Source: a bacterium
GTDB taxonomy: Bacteria; JALSQH01
Direction of reading: 5' to 3'
NCBI GenBank assembly: GCA_026985515.1
Contig: JALSQH010000183.1
Span: 1-9,178 of the forward strand
DNA length: 9,178 nt
Under the pieces are notes generated by a model. It was not told where the DNA came from and did not search any database. It saw only the letters and a program-made list of their open reading frames with translations. The translations under genes and the position numbers were made by a program. Shown one piece after another: positions 1 through 8,381 of the stretch (within the stretch, counting starts at the first letter, position 1; every line of letters starts with the position of its first letter).

Positions 1-287
1 ATTCCCCATACTGCTGTTATTAGAAATCCCAGGGAAGCACCAGCAGAAATGCCCAGTGTATATGGTGTGGCAAGAGGGTTATTGAAGATTGTCTGGAGGA
101 GGTAACCTGATACTGCCAGATTTCCACCCCCGATTATTGAGAGAATCATCCTCGGGATTCTAAGATTGAGAAGAATTTTCTTTTCGAGGGGAGAGAGATT
201 GAAAATGTTAATTGAGATTTTTCCTATGAATGGGGTTATAAGAATGGAAATTAACCACAGCAGTAAAATAAAAATTTTTTTCTTCAT
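1..287 (-). CDS. FecCD/BtuC-type ABC transporter permease, N-terminal part (cut by the window edge)
   Basis: Inner-membrane subunit of an ABC importer for vitamin B12, haem or ferric siderophores. The 95 visible residues start with a Lys-rich tip followed by a hydrophobic helix (about residues 5-21). The FecCD family hallmark then follows: RIPR at 43-46, a glycine-rich helix with LAVSG at 57-61, the QTIFNNPLATP stretch at 65-75, and LGISAGASLG at 78-87. This is a very close match to the start of BtuC, FhuB and FecD. The ATG (287-285) overlaps the TGA of the ATPase gene as ATGA, and an AGAGGG Shine-Dalgarno lies just upstream, so the start is secure and translation is probably coupled. The rest of the protein lies beyond position 1. 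The substrate cannot be read from this fragment; the BtuF-like binding protein two genes upstream makes a corrinoid a reasonable guess. Confidence 0.93.
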   Translation of the reverse strand, partial: MKKKIFILLLWLISILITPFIGKISINIFNLSPLEKKILLNLRIPRMILSIIGGGNLAVSGYLLQTIFNNPLATPYTLGISAGASLGFLITAVWG

Positions 288-1081
288 TTTCCCTCTTTTT
301 TTATGAATGGTATGGGGAATCTCATAGGAGCAATTACAGGTTTTCTGGTGCCGGGATAGAGTGTATAATACACTTCGGTATTGAATGCCTCAAAGATGTT
401 TTTGAAAGTTAAAACATCCTCAGGGGTTCCGGTCCTGAAAATTGTTCCATCTTTTAATATGGTAACCTGATCACTGTAAAGTGAAGCGGTATTCAGGTCA
501 TGGGTAACCATTATAACTGTTTTGCCTTCATTTTTCATTGTCAGAAGTAAATCAAGAAAAATGTGTTTGTGGGTAATATCAAGAAAAGATGATGGTTCAT
601 CAAGAACTATTACTGGAGTATCCTGAACAAGTGCCCTTGCAATTACAACCATTCTCTGTTCTCCACCGCTAAGTTGAGCAAAGGGCCTTTCAAGGAGCTT
701 TTCAATACCTAATTTTGAGGCAACTTCTTCAATTTTTCTGAAGCTTTCACTACTGGTGAGCAGGAAATTCTCGTAGGGATATCTTCCCATCATAAGAATC
801 TCCCTTACAGTATAGGGAACTTCGGTGGTAAATTTCTGTGGCACATATGAGATATACCTTGCTCTTTCTTTCCTGGGAATCTTTTCAAGTATCATATCTT
901 TGAAAATAATTCTTCCTTTCGCAGGACTCAAGATTCCAGCCAGTATCTTGATGAGAGTGGTTTTCCCTGACCCATTTGGACCAATGATGGAAGTGATTGT
1001 GTTTTCCTCAAAATACAGGTTTATTGACCTCAGGACTACTTTTCTACCGTACCAGAAATGTAACTCTCTTACTTCAAGCAA
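284..1081 (-). CDS. ABC transporter ATP-binding protein, FecE/BtuD/FhuC family
   Basis: Cytoplasmic ATPase that powers the adjacent permease. All nucleotide-binding motifs are present in 265 residues: Walker A GPNGSGKT at 34-41, Q-loop Gln82, signature LSGGEQ at 137-142, Walker B VIVLDEP at 156-162, D-loop around 166-168 and switch His194. Length and the spacing of motifs fit the B12/siderophore importer class. The start is a TTG (1081-1079), supported by AGAGGTG a few bases upstream and by the N-terminus MLEVRELHFWYG, which aligns with the family start. The gene overlaps the end of the binding-protein gene by 13 bases and shares ATGA with the permease gene. The order binding protein-ATPase-permease indicates one importer. 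Function as an ATPase is near certain; the substrate (cobalamin, haem or ferric siderophore) is not determined. Confidence 0.95.
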   Translation of the reverse strand: MLEVRELHFWYGRKVVLRSINLYFEENTITSIIGPNGSGKTTLIKILAGILSPAKGRIIFKDMILEKIPRKERARYISYVPQKFTTEVPYTVREILMMGRYPYENFLLTSSESFRKIEEVASKLGIEKLLERPFAQLSGGEQRMVVIARALVQDTPVIVLDEPSSFLDITHKHIFLDLLLTMKNEGKTVIMVTHDLNTASLYSDQVTILKDGTIFRTGTPEDVLTFKNIFEAFNTEVYYTLYPGTRKPVIAPMRFPIPFIKKEGK

Positions 1082-1854
1082 TTTAGCACCTCTTTTCTGA
1101 GTCCCAGGGCTTTTTCAAAGAGTTCTATTGCAAGTGGAATTCTTGGACCGGGGATTGTGAGAAGAGGATTGTTGAGTTTAACAATCTTTACTCTGATAAA
1201 TTTTATTCTTTTTTTCAGATCATCTCTGGATAGATTAAGGATCACTGCTGGTCTGAATTTAACGATTTCCTCCATGGAGATCTGGGGATATGGTATACTG
1301 GAATCAATGATATTTTTACCTCCCGCGAGTTCAAGAATCTGACTTACAAAGGAATTTTTCCCTGCGGTGAAGAACTTATCTTCAGTTGCGTCAAGAATTA
1401 ATAAAGTGGGAATCTTCCTATCAGATCTGATACTGACCCTGTGAATGCAGGTAATTATTTTCTCTTTTAATTTTTTTCCTCTTGCTTTTTCTCCAATAAA
1501 ACTTCCAATTTTTTCTATCGAGGAGAGAATCTCTTCTATTGTGGTGTCTCCCACCATAAGCGTTTTGATACCCAGGTTATTTAGCTGTGAGAGTAATTCT
1601 CTGTGATATTTCACCCCTATTACATGTGTTGGGGCAAGGGAGACTATCTTTTCAAGGTCGGGCCTGTAAAAGGGTCCGAAAACTGGAAGTTTTTTCACAA
1701 AGGGGGGATAGGAGGTATTTTCCGGGACAGCAACAATATTTTTGCCTTCTCCCAGAAAGTAAACGATTTCAGTGACCCCCTGAGTGAGAGGTACGATTCT
1801 TTTCTTCTCTTCCCCGTAAAGGATTGGGGATACCACTATCAGGAGAATAATCAG
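1069..1854 (-). CDS. BtuF-like periplasmic substrate-binding protein of an ABC importer (start codon uncertain)
   Basis: Helical-backbone (class III) binding protein that delivers corrinoid or iron chelate to the permease. Taking the start at 1854 gives 261 residues, close to E. coli BtuF (266). Residues 2-13 are hydrophobic and look like a signal-peptide core, followed by RIVPLTQGVTEIVYFLG (19-35), the SYPP motif (48-51), FGPFYRPDLEKIVSLAPTHVIG (59-80), FFTAGKNSF (161-169), ELAGGKNIID (175-184), YPQIS (189-193) and PGPRI (235-239). These follow BtuF segment by segment. There is no lipobox cysteine, so a free periplasmic protein is likely. The start is odd: after the rlmH stop the frame offers no ATG, and TTG is absent. 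A CTG at 1854-1852 overlaps the rlmH TGA as CTGA, mirroring the TTGA and ATGA junctions nearby. The only upstream ATG (1983) would add 43 mostly polar residues and overlap rlmH by 133 bases. Identity is well supported; start and substrate are not. Confidence 0.85.
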   Translation of the reverse strand: MIILLIVVSPILYGEEKKRIVPLTQGVTEIVYFLGEGKNIVAVPENTSYPPFVKKLPVFGPFYRPDLEKIVSLAPTHVIGVKYHRELLSQLNNLGIKTLMVGDTTIEEILSSIEKIGSFIGEKARGKKLKEKIITCIHRVSIRSDRKIPTLLILDATEDKFFTAGKNSFVSQILELAGGKNIIDSSIPYPQISMEEIVKFRPAVILNLSRDDLKKRIKFIRVKIVKLNNPLLTIPGPRIPLAIELFEKALGLRKEVLNCLK

Positions 1855-2255
1855 TGATGATAGGGATGACCAGAGAGAATGGTATATGCCCTGTATAACT
1901 GCTCCACGAGAATAACCAGAGCTAACTGGTGAGGAAGAGTCATTCTGGAAAGGGAAATGATCATATTCGCTGAGTCTTTCCATTTTTTATCTACTCCGTA
2001 GGGTCCCCCAATGATAAAATTGATTTTCCCCCTGTATTCCAGTTCTTCAAGTTTTCTGGCAAATTCACAGGTGGAAAGCTCTTTCCCTCTTTCATCCAGA
2101 AGAATTTTATATCCTTCAATACTCTCAGGAGGATTTCTGTGCTGGATTACCTCTATTTTCCATTTCTTCCATATTCTCTTCAGGTATTCATTTATAATTT
2201 CCCATCCCCACCACCCTGGACTCAGTTTTGTAAAGATATGAATTTCTACCTTCAA
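1851..2255 (-). CDS. rlmH: 23S rRNA (pseudouridine1915-N3)-methyltransferase RlmH
   Basis: SPOUT-class methyltransferase that uses S-adenosylmethionine to methylate pseudouridine 1915 in helix 69 of 23S rRNA, acting on assembled 70S ribosomes. The 134 residues show the RlmH pattern: N-terminal beta strand MKVEIHIFTK, the LLDERGKELS segment (52-61), the knot glycine loop IIGGPYG (81-87), LSRMTLPHQ (102-110), EQLYRAYTI (118-126) and the typical C-terminal tail GHPYHH (129-134). It is about 20 residues shorter than the usual 155-160, mainly in the region after the first helix. The start is TTG (2255-2253), whose last two bases plus the next A form the rsfS TGA; the N-terminus aligns exactly with known RlmH proteins. 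Its position next to rsfS and nadD is common across bacteria. Confidence 0.96.
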   Translation of the reverse strand: MKVEIHIFTKLSPGWWGWEIINEYLKRIWKKWKIEVIQHRNPPESIEGYKILLDERGKELSTCEFARKLEELEYRGKINFIIGGPYGVDKKWKDSANMIISLSRMTLPHQLALVILVEQLYRAYTILSGHPYHH

Positions 2256-2617
2256 GCTTCTTCAATTTCTCCCTTTTCATTTATTGTGTACCTTGGTGCA
2301 TCATACCACAATCTCTCGAGGTCATACAGTTCTCTCGTCTCTGGATGAAAAATATGCACCACTACATCCCCGTAATCCATCAGTATCCAGTGATTATAAG
2401 GTATTCCTTCAATTCCCAGGGGATAGTATCCCCTTAACTCAAGTTTCCTCTCAATTTCATCCTTCAGTGCCCCGGCATGAACCGTTGAATTCGCAGTTGC
2501 AATAATAAAGTAATCAGTAATGGTAAGGCCCTTCATATCAAGTATCAGAATATCTTCAGCTTTTTTTTCCTTGAGGATTCTTGCAATTGTTCTTACGATT
2601 CTTGGAACATTTCCCAT
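2252..2617 (-). CDS. rsfS: Ribosomal silencing factor RsfS (Iojap/YbeB, DUF143)
   Basis: Binds ribosomal protein L14 on the 50S subunit and blocks joining with 30S, lowering translation when nutrients are short; it may also help 50S maturation. The 121 residues cover the whole family domain: DYFIIATANS at 35-44, the HWILMDYGDVVVHIF stretch at 76-90, and RELYDLERLW at 95-104, which includes the Tyr-Asp-Leu-Glu-x-Leu-Trp tail used in L14 contact. A charged tail of about 17 residues follows. Length is typical. The ATG (2617-2615) overlaps the nadD stop as TAATG and the stop overlaps the rlmH start as TTGA, so nadD, rsfS and rlmH are probably translated in a coupled way. Confidence 0.96.
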   Translation of the reverse strand: MGNVPRIVRTIARILKEKKAEDILILDMKGLTITDYFIIATANSTVHAGALKDEIERKLELRGYYPLGIEGIPYNHWILMDYGDVVVHIFHPETRELYDLERLWYDAPRYTINEKGEIEEA

Positions 2618-3291
2618 TAACTCTGCTCCATATAGAGTTTTTCCCTGATTATCACTTCCCTTACATCTTCTGGTACAAGATATTTAATAGAGTGTCCCTC
2701 CTTAACGAGTTTTCTGATCCCTGAGGAGGAGATGTCCAGGAGAGTTGAATCATAGAAGAAGATTGAATATCCTGATTCTCTGAATGTTAATCTCCTTTCT
2801 TCAAAATTCACCTCAAAATTTCTGATTTTTTCTTCATCAAAAGGAGGAAAAAATTCTTCCACCTTTCTGAAATGTATCTCGGAATATCTCGGTCTTCTTG
2901 CCACGAGAAAATTTGCAAGGTCGAAAAGATTCATGAAATCCTTCCATGTATGGAGTTCCCTGAATGAATCCATTCCTATAATGAAGAAAATTTCTGCTTC
3001 CCTGTATTTTTCTCTCAGGTCCCTCAGTGTGTTTACCGTGTAACTGGGTTTATCAAGATCCAGATCGTGGGTATCTATCCCGAAATAAGGGTTATTTCTG
3101 ATGGCTTTTTTTATCATCTCCACGCGAATTTCTGGGGGTGTTATCTTGCGTCCCAGCTTATGTGGTGGAATCCTTGAGGGTAGAAAATAAACTTTTGAAA
3201 GAGAAAAATTGTACCTGGCCTCTTCTGCCATACGAAGGTGTCCAAAATGGATTGGATCAAATGTTCCTCCTATGAAGCCAATTCTATTCAC
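2617..3291 (-). CDS. nadD: Nicotinate-nucleotide adenylyltransferase NadD
   Basis: Transfers AMP from ATP to nicotinic acid mononucleotide to make deamido-NAD, a step in both de novo and salvage NAD synthesis in the cytoplasm. From the GTG at 3291 the protein has 224 residues. It shows the nucleotidyltransferase signature [11 protein letters not shown] (8-18, including HxGH), IPPHK (41-45), SYTVNT (83-88), IIGMDSF (104-110), Trp116 and the C-terminal ISSSGIRK (187-194). Three starts are possible: TTG 3318, ATG 3303 and GTG 3291. None has a strong Shine-Dalgarno. The GTG gives [13 protein letters not shown], which matches the usual distance from start to motif, and leaves an 8-base overlap with proA like that between obg and proB. 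The ATG would add four residues. The enzyme call is firm; the start is not. Confidence 0.95.
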   Translation of the reverse strand: MNRIGFIGGTFDPIHFGHLRMAEEARYNFSLSKVYFLPSRIPPHKLGRKITPPEIRVEMIKKAIRNNPYFGIDTHDLDLDKPSYTVNTLRDLREKYREAEIFFIIGMDSFRELHTWKDFMNLFDLANFLVARRPRYSEIHFRKVEEFFPPFDEEKIRNFEVNFEERRLTFRESGYSIFFYDSTLLDISSSGIRKLVKEGHSIKYLVPEDVREVIIREKLYMEQS

Positions 3292-4540
3292 GGATCTGCC
3301 CATTGCCAAGAATAACAAATTTTTCCACTGTTAACGCTTCAAGTCCCATGGGACCATAGGCATGCAATCTGGTTGTGTTTATTCCAATCTCAGCTCCAAG
3401 GCCAAGTTCGTAACCATCACTCCATCGCGTTGATGCATTAACCAGAACTGTGGAGGAATTTACCTCTCTCAAAAATTTCCCGGCCTTTTCGTAGTTAGTG
3501 GTTACTATGGCCTCGGTGTGGGAGGAACCATATTTTTCAATGTGTTCAATTGCTTCATCTATGTTATCAACAACCTTAACGGCAAGAATGAGATCAAGAA
3601 ATTCTGCATAGTAATCTTCCTCGGTAGCCGGTTTCGCTTCTGGAATAATTCTCCTTGTTGTCTCGCAGCCTCTTATCTCCACTCCCGCTTCTCTGTAAAG
3701 TTTATATATTTCAGGGAGAAACTTTTCTGCAATTTCCCTGTGGACGAGGAGGGTTTCCATGGCGTTACACACTGCGGGTCTCTGAACCTTGGCATTGTAG
3801 GCTATCTTAACCGCCATTTCAAGGTCAGCTTCATTATCCACATAGACGTGACATACTCCTTTGTAGTGTTTCAGAACAGGTATTCTTGAGTGTTCGGATA
3901 CAAATCTTATGAGTCCCTCACCTCCCCTTGGTATAATGAGGTCAATATATTCATCCTGCTGAAGCATAAATTTAATCGCCTCTCTATCGGTTACAGGTAT
4001 AACCTGAACAGCTTCTTCAGGTAACCCATAGGCTCTTATTCCTTCCTGAAAAATTGCTCCCAGGATCCTGTTTGAATTTATCGCTTCACTGCCACCTCTG
4101 AGAATAACCGCATTACCAGATTTGAATGTAAGTGCCGCAGCATCGATTGTAACATTTGGTCTTGATTCATAAATAATTCCTATCACTCCCAGGGGAATCC
4201 TCATTTTGCTTACAATTAACCCATTGGGGCGCCGCCATGTTTTTGTTATTTCCCCCACCGGGTCAGGAAGGGATGCAACCTGTTTGAGCCCATCTATCAT
4301 CTGATTGAGCCTTTTGTCATTGAGTTCCAGTCTATCCAGCAGTGCCTTTGATAAGCCCTTTTCTTCTCCTGTCCTCAGATCCTTTTTATTTTCCTCTTTT
4401 ATTTTCTCCCGATTTTCTTCTATCAGTTCTGCAACTTTGAAGAGAACATCGTTTTTTGTTTTCGTATCAACTTTTGCCATTTTTCTTGAAGCCTCTTTTG
4501 CTTTTCTGGCTATCTGGATAATCTGTTCTTCTAAATTCAT
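3284..4540 (-). CDS. proA: Gamma-glutamyl phosphate reductase ProA
   Basis: Second enzyme of proline synthesis: NADPH-dependent reduction of glutamyl 5-phosphate to glutamate 5-semialdehyde, in the aldehyde dehydrogenase superfamily. The 418 residues match the usual length. Visible motifs are [15 protein letters not shown] (123-137), LRGGSEA (147-153), the catalytic cysteine Cys258 in [12 protein letters not shown], and the C-terminal block from [11 protein letters not shown] (379-389) to [13 protein letters not shown] (392-404). The ATG at 4540 is preceded by a near-perfect AGGAGGT with 6 bases of spacing, so the start is secure. The gene lies 11 bases after proB, whose product makes its substrate. 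No feedback or leader element is visible between them. Confidence 0.98.
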   Translation of the reverse strand: MNLEEQIIQIARKAKEASRKMAKVDTKTKNDVLFKVAELIEENREKIKEENKKDLRTGEEKGLSKALLDRLELNDKRLNQMIDGLKQVASLPDPVGEITKTWRRPNGLIVSKMRIPLGVIGIIYESRPNVTIDAAALTFKSGNAVILRGGSEAINSNRILGAIFQEGIRAYGLPEEAVQVIPVTDREAIKFMLQQDEYIDLIIPRGGEGLIRFVSEHSRIPVLKHYKGVCHVYVDNEADLEMAVKIAYNAKVQRPAVCNAMETLLVHREIAEKFLPEIYKLYREAGVEIRGCETTRRIIPEAKPATEEDYYAEFLDLILAVKVVDNIDEAIEHIEKYGSSHTEAIVTTNYEKAGKFLREVNSSTVLVNASTRWSDGYELGLGAEIGINTTRLHAYGPMGLEALTVEKFVILGNGQIRE

Positions 4541-4546
4541 TTTCTC

Positions 4547-4551
4547 ACCTC

Positions 4552-4553
<2 letters not shown>
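4547..4553 (-). promoter_or_regulatory. Strong Shine-Dalgarno of proA
   Basis: The minus strand reads AGGAGGT with 6 bases before the proA ATG and overlaps the proB TAG stop. It is the best ribosome binding site in the minus-strand train, where most junctions instead rely on overlap, and it fixes the proA start. Confidence 0.85.
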
Positions 4554-6712
<2,159 letters not shown>

Positions 6713-6976
6713 TTACTGATTCCCGGTAAGGGGAATGACACTGACAAATTTTCTATTTCTTCTCTTTTCAAATTTTACAATACCATCTGTAAGGGCAAAG
6801 AGGGTGAAATCTCTCCCCATTCCTACATTTTTCCCGGGATGAAATTTTGTACCCAGTTGCCTTACTATTATGTTTCCAGCTTTTACAAATTCACCGTCAA
6901 ATTTTTTTACTCCCCTTCTTTTCCCTGGAGAGTCTCTACCATTTCTTGAACTGCCCTGTCCTTTTTTATGCGCCAT
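6713..6976 (-). CDS. rpmA: 50S ribosomal protein L27
   Basis: Large-subunit protein whose N-terminal tail reaches the peptidyl transferase centre and helps place tRNA. The 87 residues show the hallmark [20 protein letters not shown] start, the [18 protein letters not shown] core (31-48) and [16 protein letters not shown] (54-69). The mature tail begins directly at AHKKG with no Firmicutes-type cleavable extension. An AGGAG about 6 bases before the ATG overlaps the last codons of rplU, which ends 3 bases upstream. This fits co-translation with L21. Confidence 0.98.
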   Translation of the reverse strand: MAHKKGQGSSRNGRDSPGKRRGVKKFDGEFVKAGNIIVRQLGTKFHPGKNVGMGRDFTLFALTDGIVKFEKRRNRKFVSVIPLTGNQ

Positions 6977-6979
6977 TTT

Positions 6980-7294
6980 TTACTCCTGTATTACAATTTC
7001 ACTGATCAACACTTCTGTGAAGTACTGTCTGTGTCCCTGTTTTTTGTGGTACCCCTTTCTCCTTTTTTTCTTAAAAACAATTATTTTCTTTCCTCTTCCC
7101 TGCTGAATAATCTTTCCAATGACTTTTGCTCCCTCTACAAAAGGTTTACCAACTTTTACATCTTCGTCCCTGATCATCAAAACTCTGTCAAAAACCACCT
7201 CAGATTCAGGCTCTCCCTCAATTTTTTCTATTTTTATCCTTTCACCGGGAGAAACTTTATACTGCTTTCCACCTGTCTTTATAATTGCATACAT
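6980..7294 (-). CDS. rplU: 50S ribosomal protein L21
   Basis: Large-subunit protein that binds 23S rRNA. The first gene of the minus-strand train. Length is 104 residues, typical of the family, starting MYAIIKTGGKQYKV and containing the GAKVIGKIIQQGRGKKIIVFK region and the KGYHKKQGHRQ signature near the C-terminus. An upstream TTG at 7345 stays in frame but would add 17 residues absent from L21. The ATG at 7294 is preceded by GGGGG with 5 bases of spacing and matches the family N-terminus, so it is chosen. A promoter candidate lies directly upstream and leaves a 5' leader of only about 16 bases, too short for an attenuator or a ribosomal-protein leader structure. Confidence 0.98.
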   Translation of the reverse strand: MYAIIKTGGKQYKVSPGERIKIEKIEGEPESEVVFDRVLMIRDEDVKVGKPFVEGAKVIGKIIQQGRGKKIIVFKKKRRKGYHKKQGHRQYFTEVLISEIVIQE

Positions 7295-7299
7295 AATTT

Positions 7300-7304
7300 C
7301 CCCC
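7300..7304 (-). promoter_or_regulatory. Shine-Dalgarno of rplU
   Basis: GGGGG within AAAGGGGGAAATT on the minus strand, 5 bases before the ATG at 7294. It decides the short rplU start over the in-frame TTG at 7345. Confidence 0.75.
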
Positions 7305-7317
7305 TTTTTTGGAAAAG

Positions 7318-7345
7318 ATTTTACATAAATTTTTCTTGATTGCAA
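7318..7345 (-). promoter_or_regulatory. Candidate sigma-70-type promoter for the rplU operon
   Basis: On the minus strand TTGCAA (7345-7340) and TAAAAT (7323-7318) are separated by 16 bases of AT-rich sequence. The expected transcription start is near 7311, about 16 bases before the rplU ATG. This is the only intergenic region upstream of the eleven minus-strand genes, so it is the natural place for their main promoter. The boxes were read by eye; no start site is known. Confidence 0.6.
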
Positions 7346-7365
7346 ATCATGATTTGTTGTAAACT
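7336..7365 (+). promoter_or_regulatory. Weak candidate promoter for the diguanylate cyclase gene
   Basis: TTGATT (7336-7341) and TAAACT (7360-7365) are spaced by 18 bases. The predicted start site falls at about 7372, on the second codon (GTG) just after the ATG at 7369, which would make the message leaderless or nearly so. No Shine-Dalgarno is visible before that ATG, in keeping with this. The -35 box overlaps that of the rplU promoter on the other strand. A start site farther upstream remains possible. Confidence 0.3.
7343..7356. repeat. Perfect 14-bp palindrome in the divergent promoter region
   Basis: CAAATCATGATTTG reads the same on both strands. It covers part of the rplU -35 box and sits between the boxes of the candidate plus-strand promoter. 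Position and symmetry suit a dimeric repressor site, but AT-rich DNA can give such palindromes by chance and no regulator is identified. Confidence 0.6.
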
Positions 7366-7368
7366 AAA

Positions 7369-8331
7369 ATGGTGAAGAGAGGCAGGAGTGTTCTCGTAGT
7401 TGATGATGACAGGTTTATCCAGAAGATAATCACCACAATTCTTAAAGAGTCAGGACTTTTCAGCAATTTCCTTACCGCCAGTAATGGATATGAGGGCCTG
7501 AAGATTCTGAAAGAGAGAGGCAATGAAATTGATCTTGTTTTCTGTGATCTGAATATGCCCGATTTTGACGGATTGAAGTTTCTTGAAGCAAAAGAGAAGT
7601 TAAAGGAATTAAAGGATATTCCTGTAATCATTCTCACAGCTGCTGAGGAGAAGGAGTTAAAGTTAAAGGCTCTTGAACTCGGGGCCAATGACTTTATAAC
7701 TAAGCCAGCTGATCCGGCGGAAATTATTGCCAGAGCCAGGGTGCAGTTAAAAATTAAACAGCTTCAGGATGAGTTAAAAAAACAAAACAGAATTTTAAAG
7801 GAGCTATCAAACACTGATCCCCTTACCAAAATTTACAATAGAAGGCATTTCATGGATCTCCTTGACAGAGAGTTTGCCAGATCTATGCGGTATGGAAGAC
7901 CTCTTTCCCTTGCCATTGTGGACATAGATCACTTTAAAATGGTGAATGACACATATGGACACCAGATTGGTGACAGGGTCCTGATAGAATTTGTTAAAAG
8001 GATAAAAGAAGGTCTGAGAAAACATGATGTTCTGGGACGGTATGGAGGGGAGGAGTTCACTATTCTTCTTCCAGAAACTAAGTTATCCGATGCAGTTAAG
8101 GTTATTGAAAGGCACAGAAAGAATATGGATGAAAAACCTGTTCTTCTTGAACCCTGGATCCATGTTACTTTCAGTGCAGGTGTTACGGGAATACCTGATG
8201 TGGAAGCGGAGTCAGTTGATGATATGATTAAACAGGCAGACCTTGCTCTCTACAACGCCAAAAATAGTGGTAGAAACAGAGTTATTTCCTATAAAGAGGT
8301 CACTGAAAATCCCTTGAAAAATAACTCGTGA
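7369..8331 (+). CDS. Response regulator with diguanylate cyclase output (REC-GGDEF, PleD-like)
   Basis: Makes cyclic di-GMP from two GTP when its receiver domain is phosphorylated and the protein dimerises; cytoplasmic, no membrane segments. In 320 residues the receiver domain (about 7-125) has acidic residues Asp12-14, phospho-acceptor Asp60 in FCDLNMPDFDG, Thr90 and Lys112. A charged helix (about 122-148) forms a coiled-coil linker to DPLTKIYNRRHF (150-161). The GGDEF domain carries metal-binding Asp185 in VDIDHFK, NDTYGHQIGD (193-202) and an active-site GGEEF (226-230). RKHD (217-220), five residues before it, is an RxxD inhibitory site, so product feedback is expected. The ATG at 7369 has no Shine-Dalgarno; the next codon GTG is an alternative. 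No partner histidine kinase gene is in the window. Transcribed divergently from rplU. Confidence 0.95.
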   Translation: MVKRGRSVLVVDDDRFIQKIITTILKESGLFSNFLTASNGYEGLKILKERGNEIDLVFCDLNMPDFDGLKFLEAKEKLKELKDIPVIILTAAEEKELKLKALELGANDFITKPADPAEIIARARVQLKIKQLQDELKKQNRILKELSNTDPLTKIYNRRHFMDLLDREFARSMRYGRPLSLAIVDIDHFKMVNDTYGHQIGDRVLIEFVKRIKEGLRKHDVLGRYGGEEFTILLPETKLSDAVKVIERHRKNMDEKPVLLEPWIHVTFSAGVTGIPDVEAESVDDMIKQADLALYNAKNSGRNRVISYKEVTENPLKNNS

Positions 8332-8341
8332 GCAATATACT
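8314..8341 (+). promoter_or_regulatory. Candidate sigma-70 promoter for the aminotransferase gene
   Basis: TTGAAA (8314-8319) and TATACT (8336-8341) with a 16-base spacer, overlapping the last codons of the diguanylate cyclase gene. The start site would be near 8348, giving a leader of about 34 bases ending in a strong Shine-Dalgarno. It suggests the aminotransferase can be transcribed on its own. No terminator hairpin separates it from the upstream gene, so read-through is also possible. Confidence 0.55.
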
Positions 8342-8370
8342 TGTATGCGTATTTCACTGAACAATTAAAT

Positions 8371-8377
8371 GGAGGAG
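8371..8377 (+). promoter_or_regulatory. Strong Shine-Dalgarno of the aminotransferase gene
   Basis: GGAGGAG lies 4 bases before the ATG at 8382 and fixes that start over any downstream alternative. Confidence 0.85.
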
Positions 8378-8381
8378 AATT

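Noticed and set aside
3518-3889. Plus-strand open frame of 123 codons inside proA
   Set aside because: Antisense shadow of conserved proA codons including the catalytic region; no start signal or family resemblance.
7295-7317. Ribosomal-protein leader or attenuator before rplU
   Set aside because: Too short after the predicted start site to fold a leader structure, and no hairpin plus T-run is seen.
6968-7339. Plus-strand open frame of 123 codons opposite rplU
   Set aside because: It is antisense to a clear L21 gene, is rich in Phe, Leu and Ser as expected from the complement of a Lys-rich gene, and shows no motif or ribosome binding site.
7295-7345. Longer L21 start at TTG 7345 with a 17-residue extension
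   Set aside because: The extension is not part of the L21 family, and the ATG at 7294 has a good Shine-Dalgarno and the exact family N-terminus.
7347-7688. Minus-strand open frame of 113 codons opposite the receiver domain
   Set aside because: Ser/Phe/Arg-rich shadow of the response regulator gene with no recognisable domain.
8332-8381. Terminator between the cyclase and aminotransferase genes
   Set aside because: No GC-rich inverted repeat followed by a T-run is visible; the segment looks like promoter and ribosome binding site.
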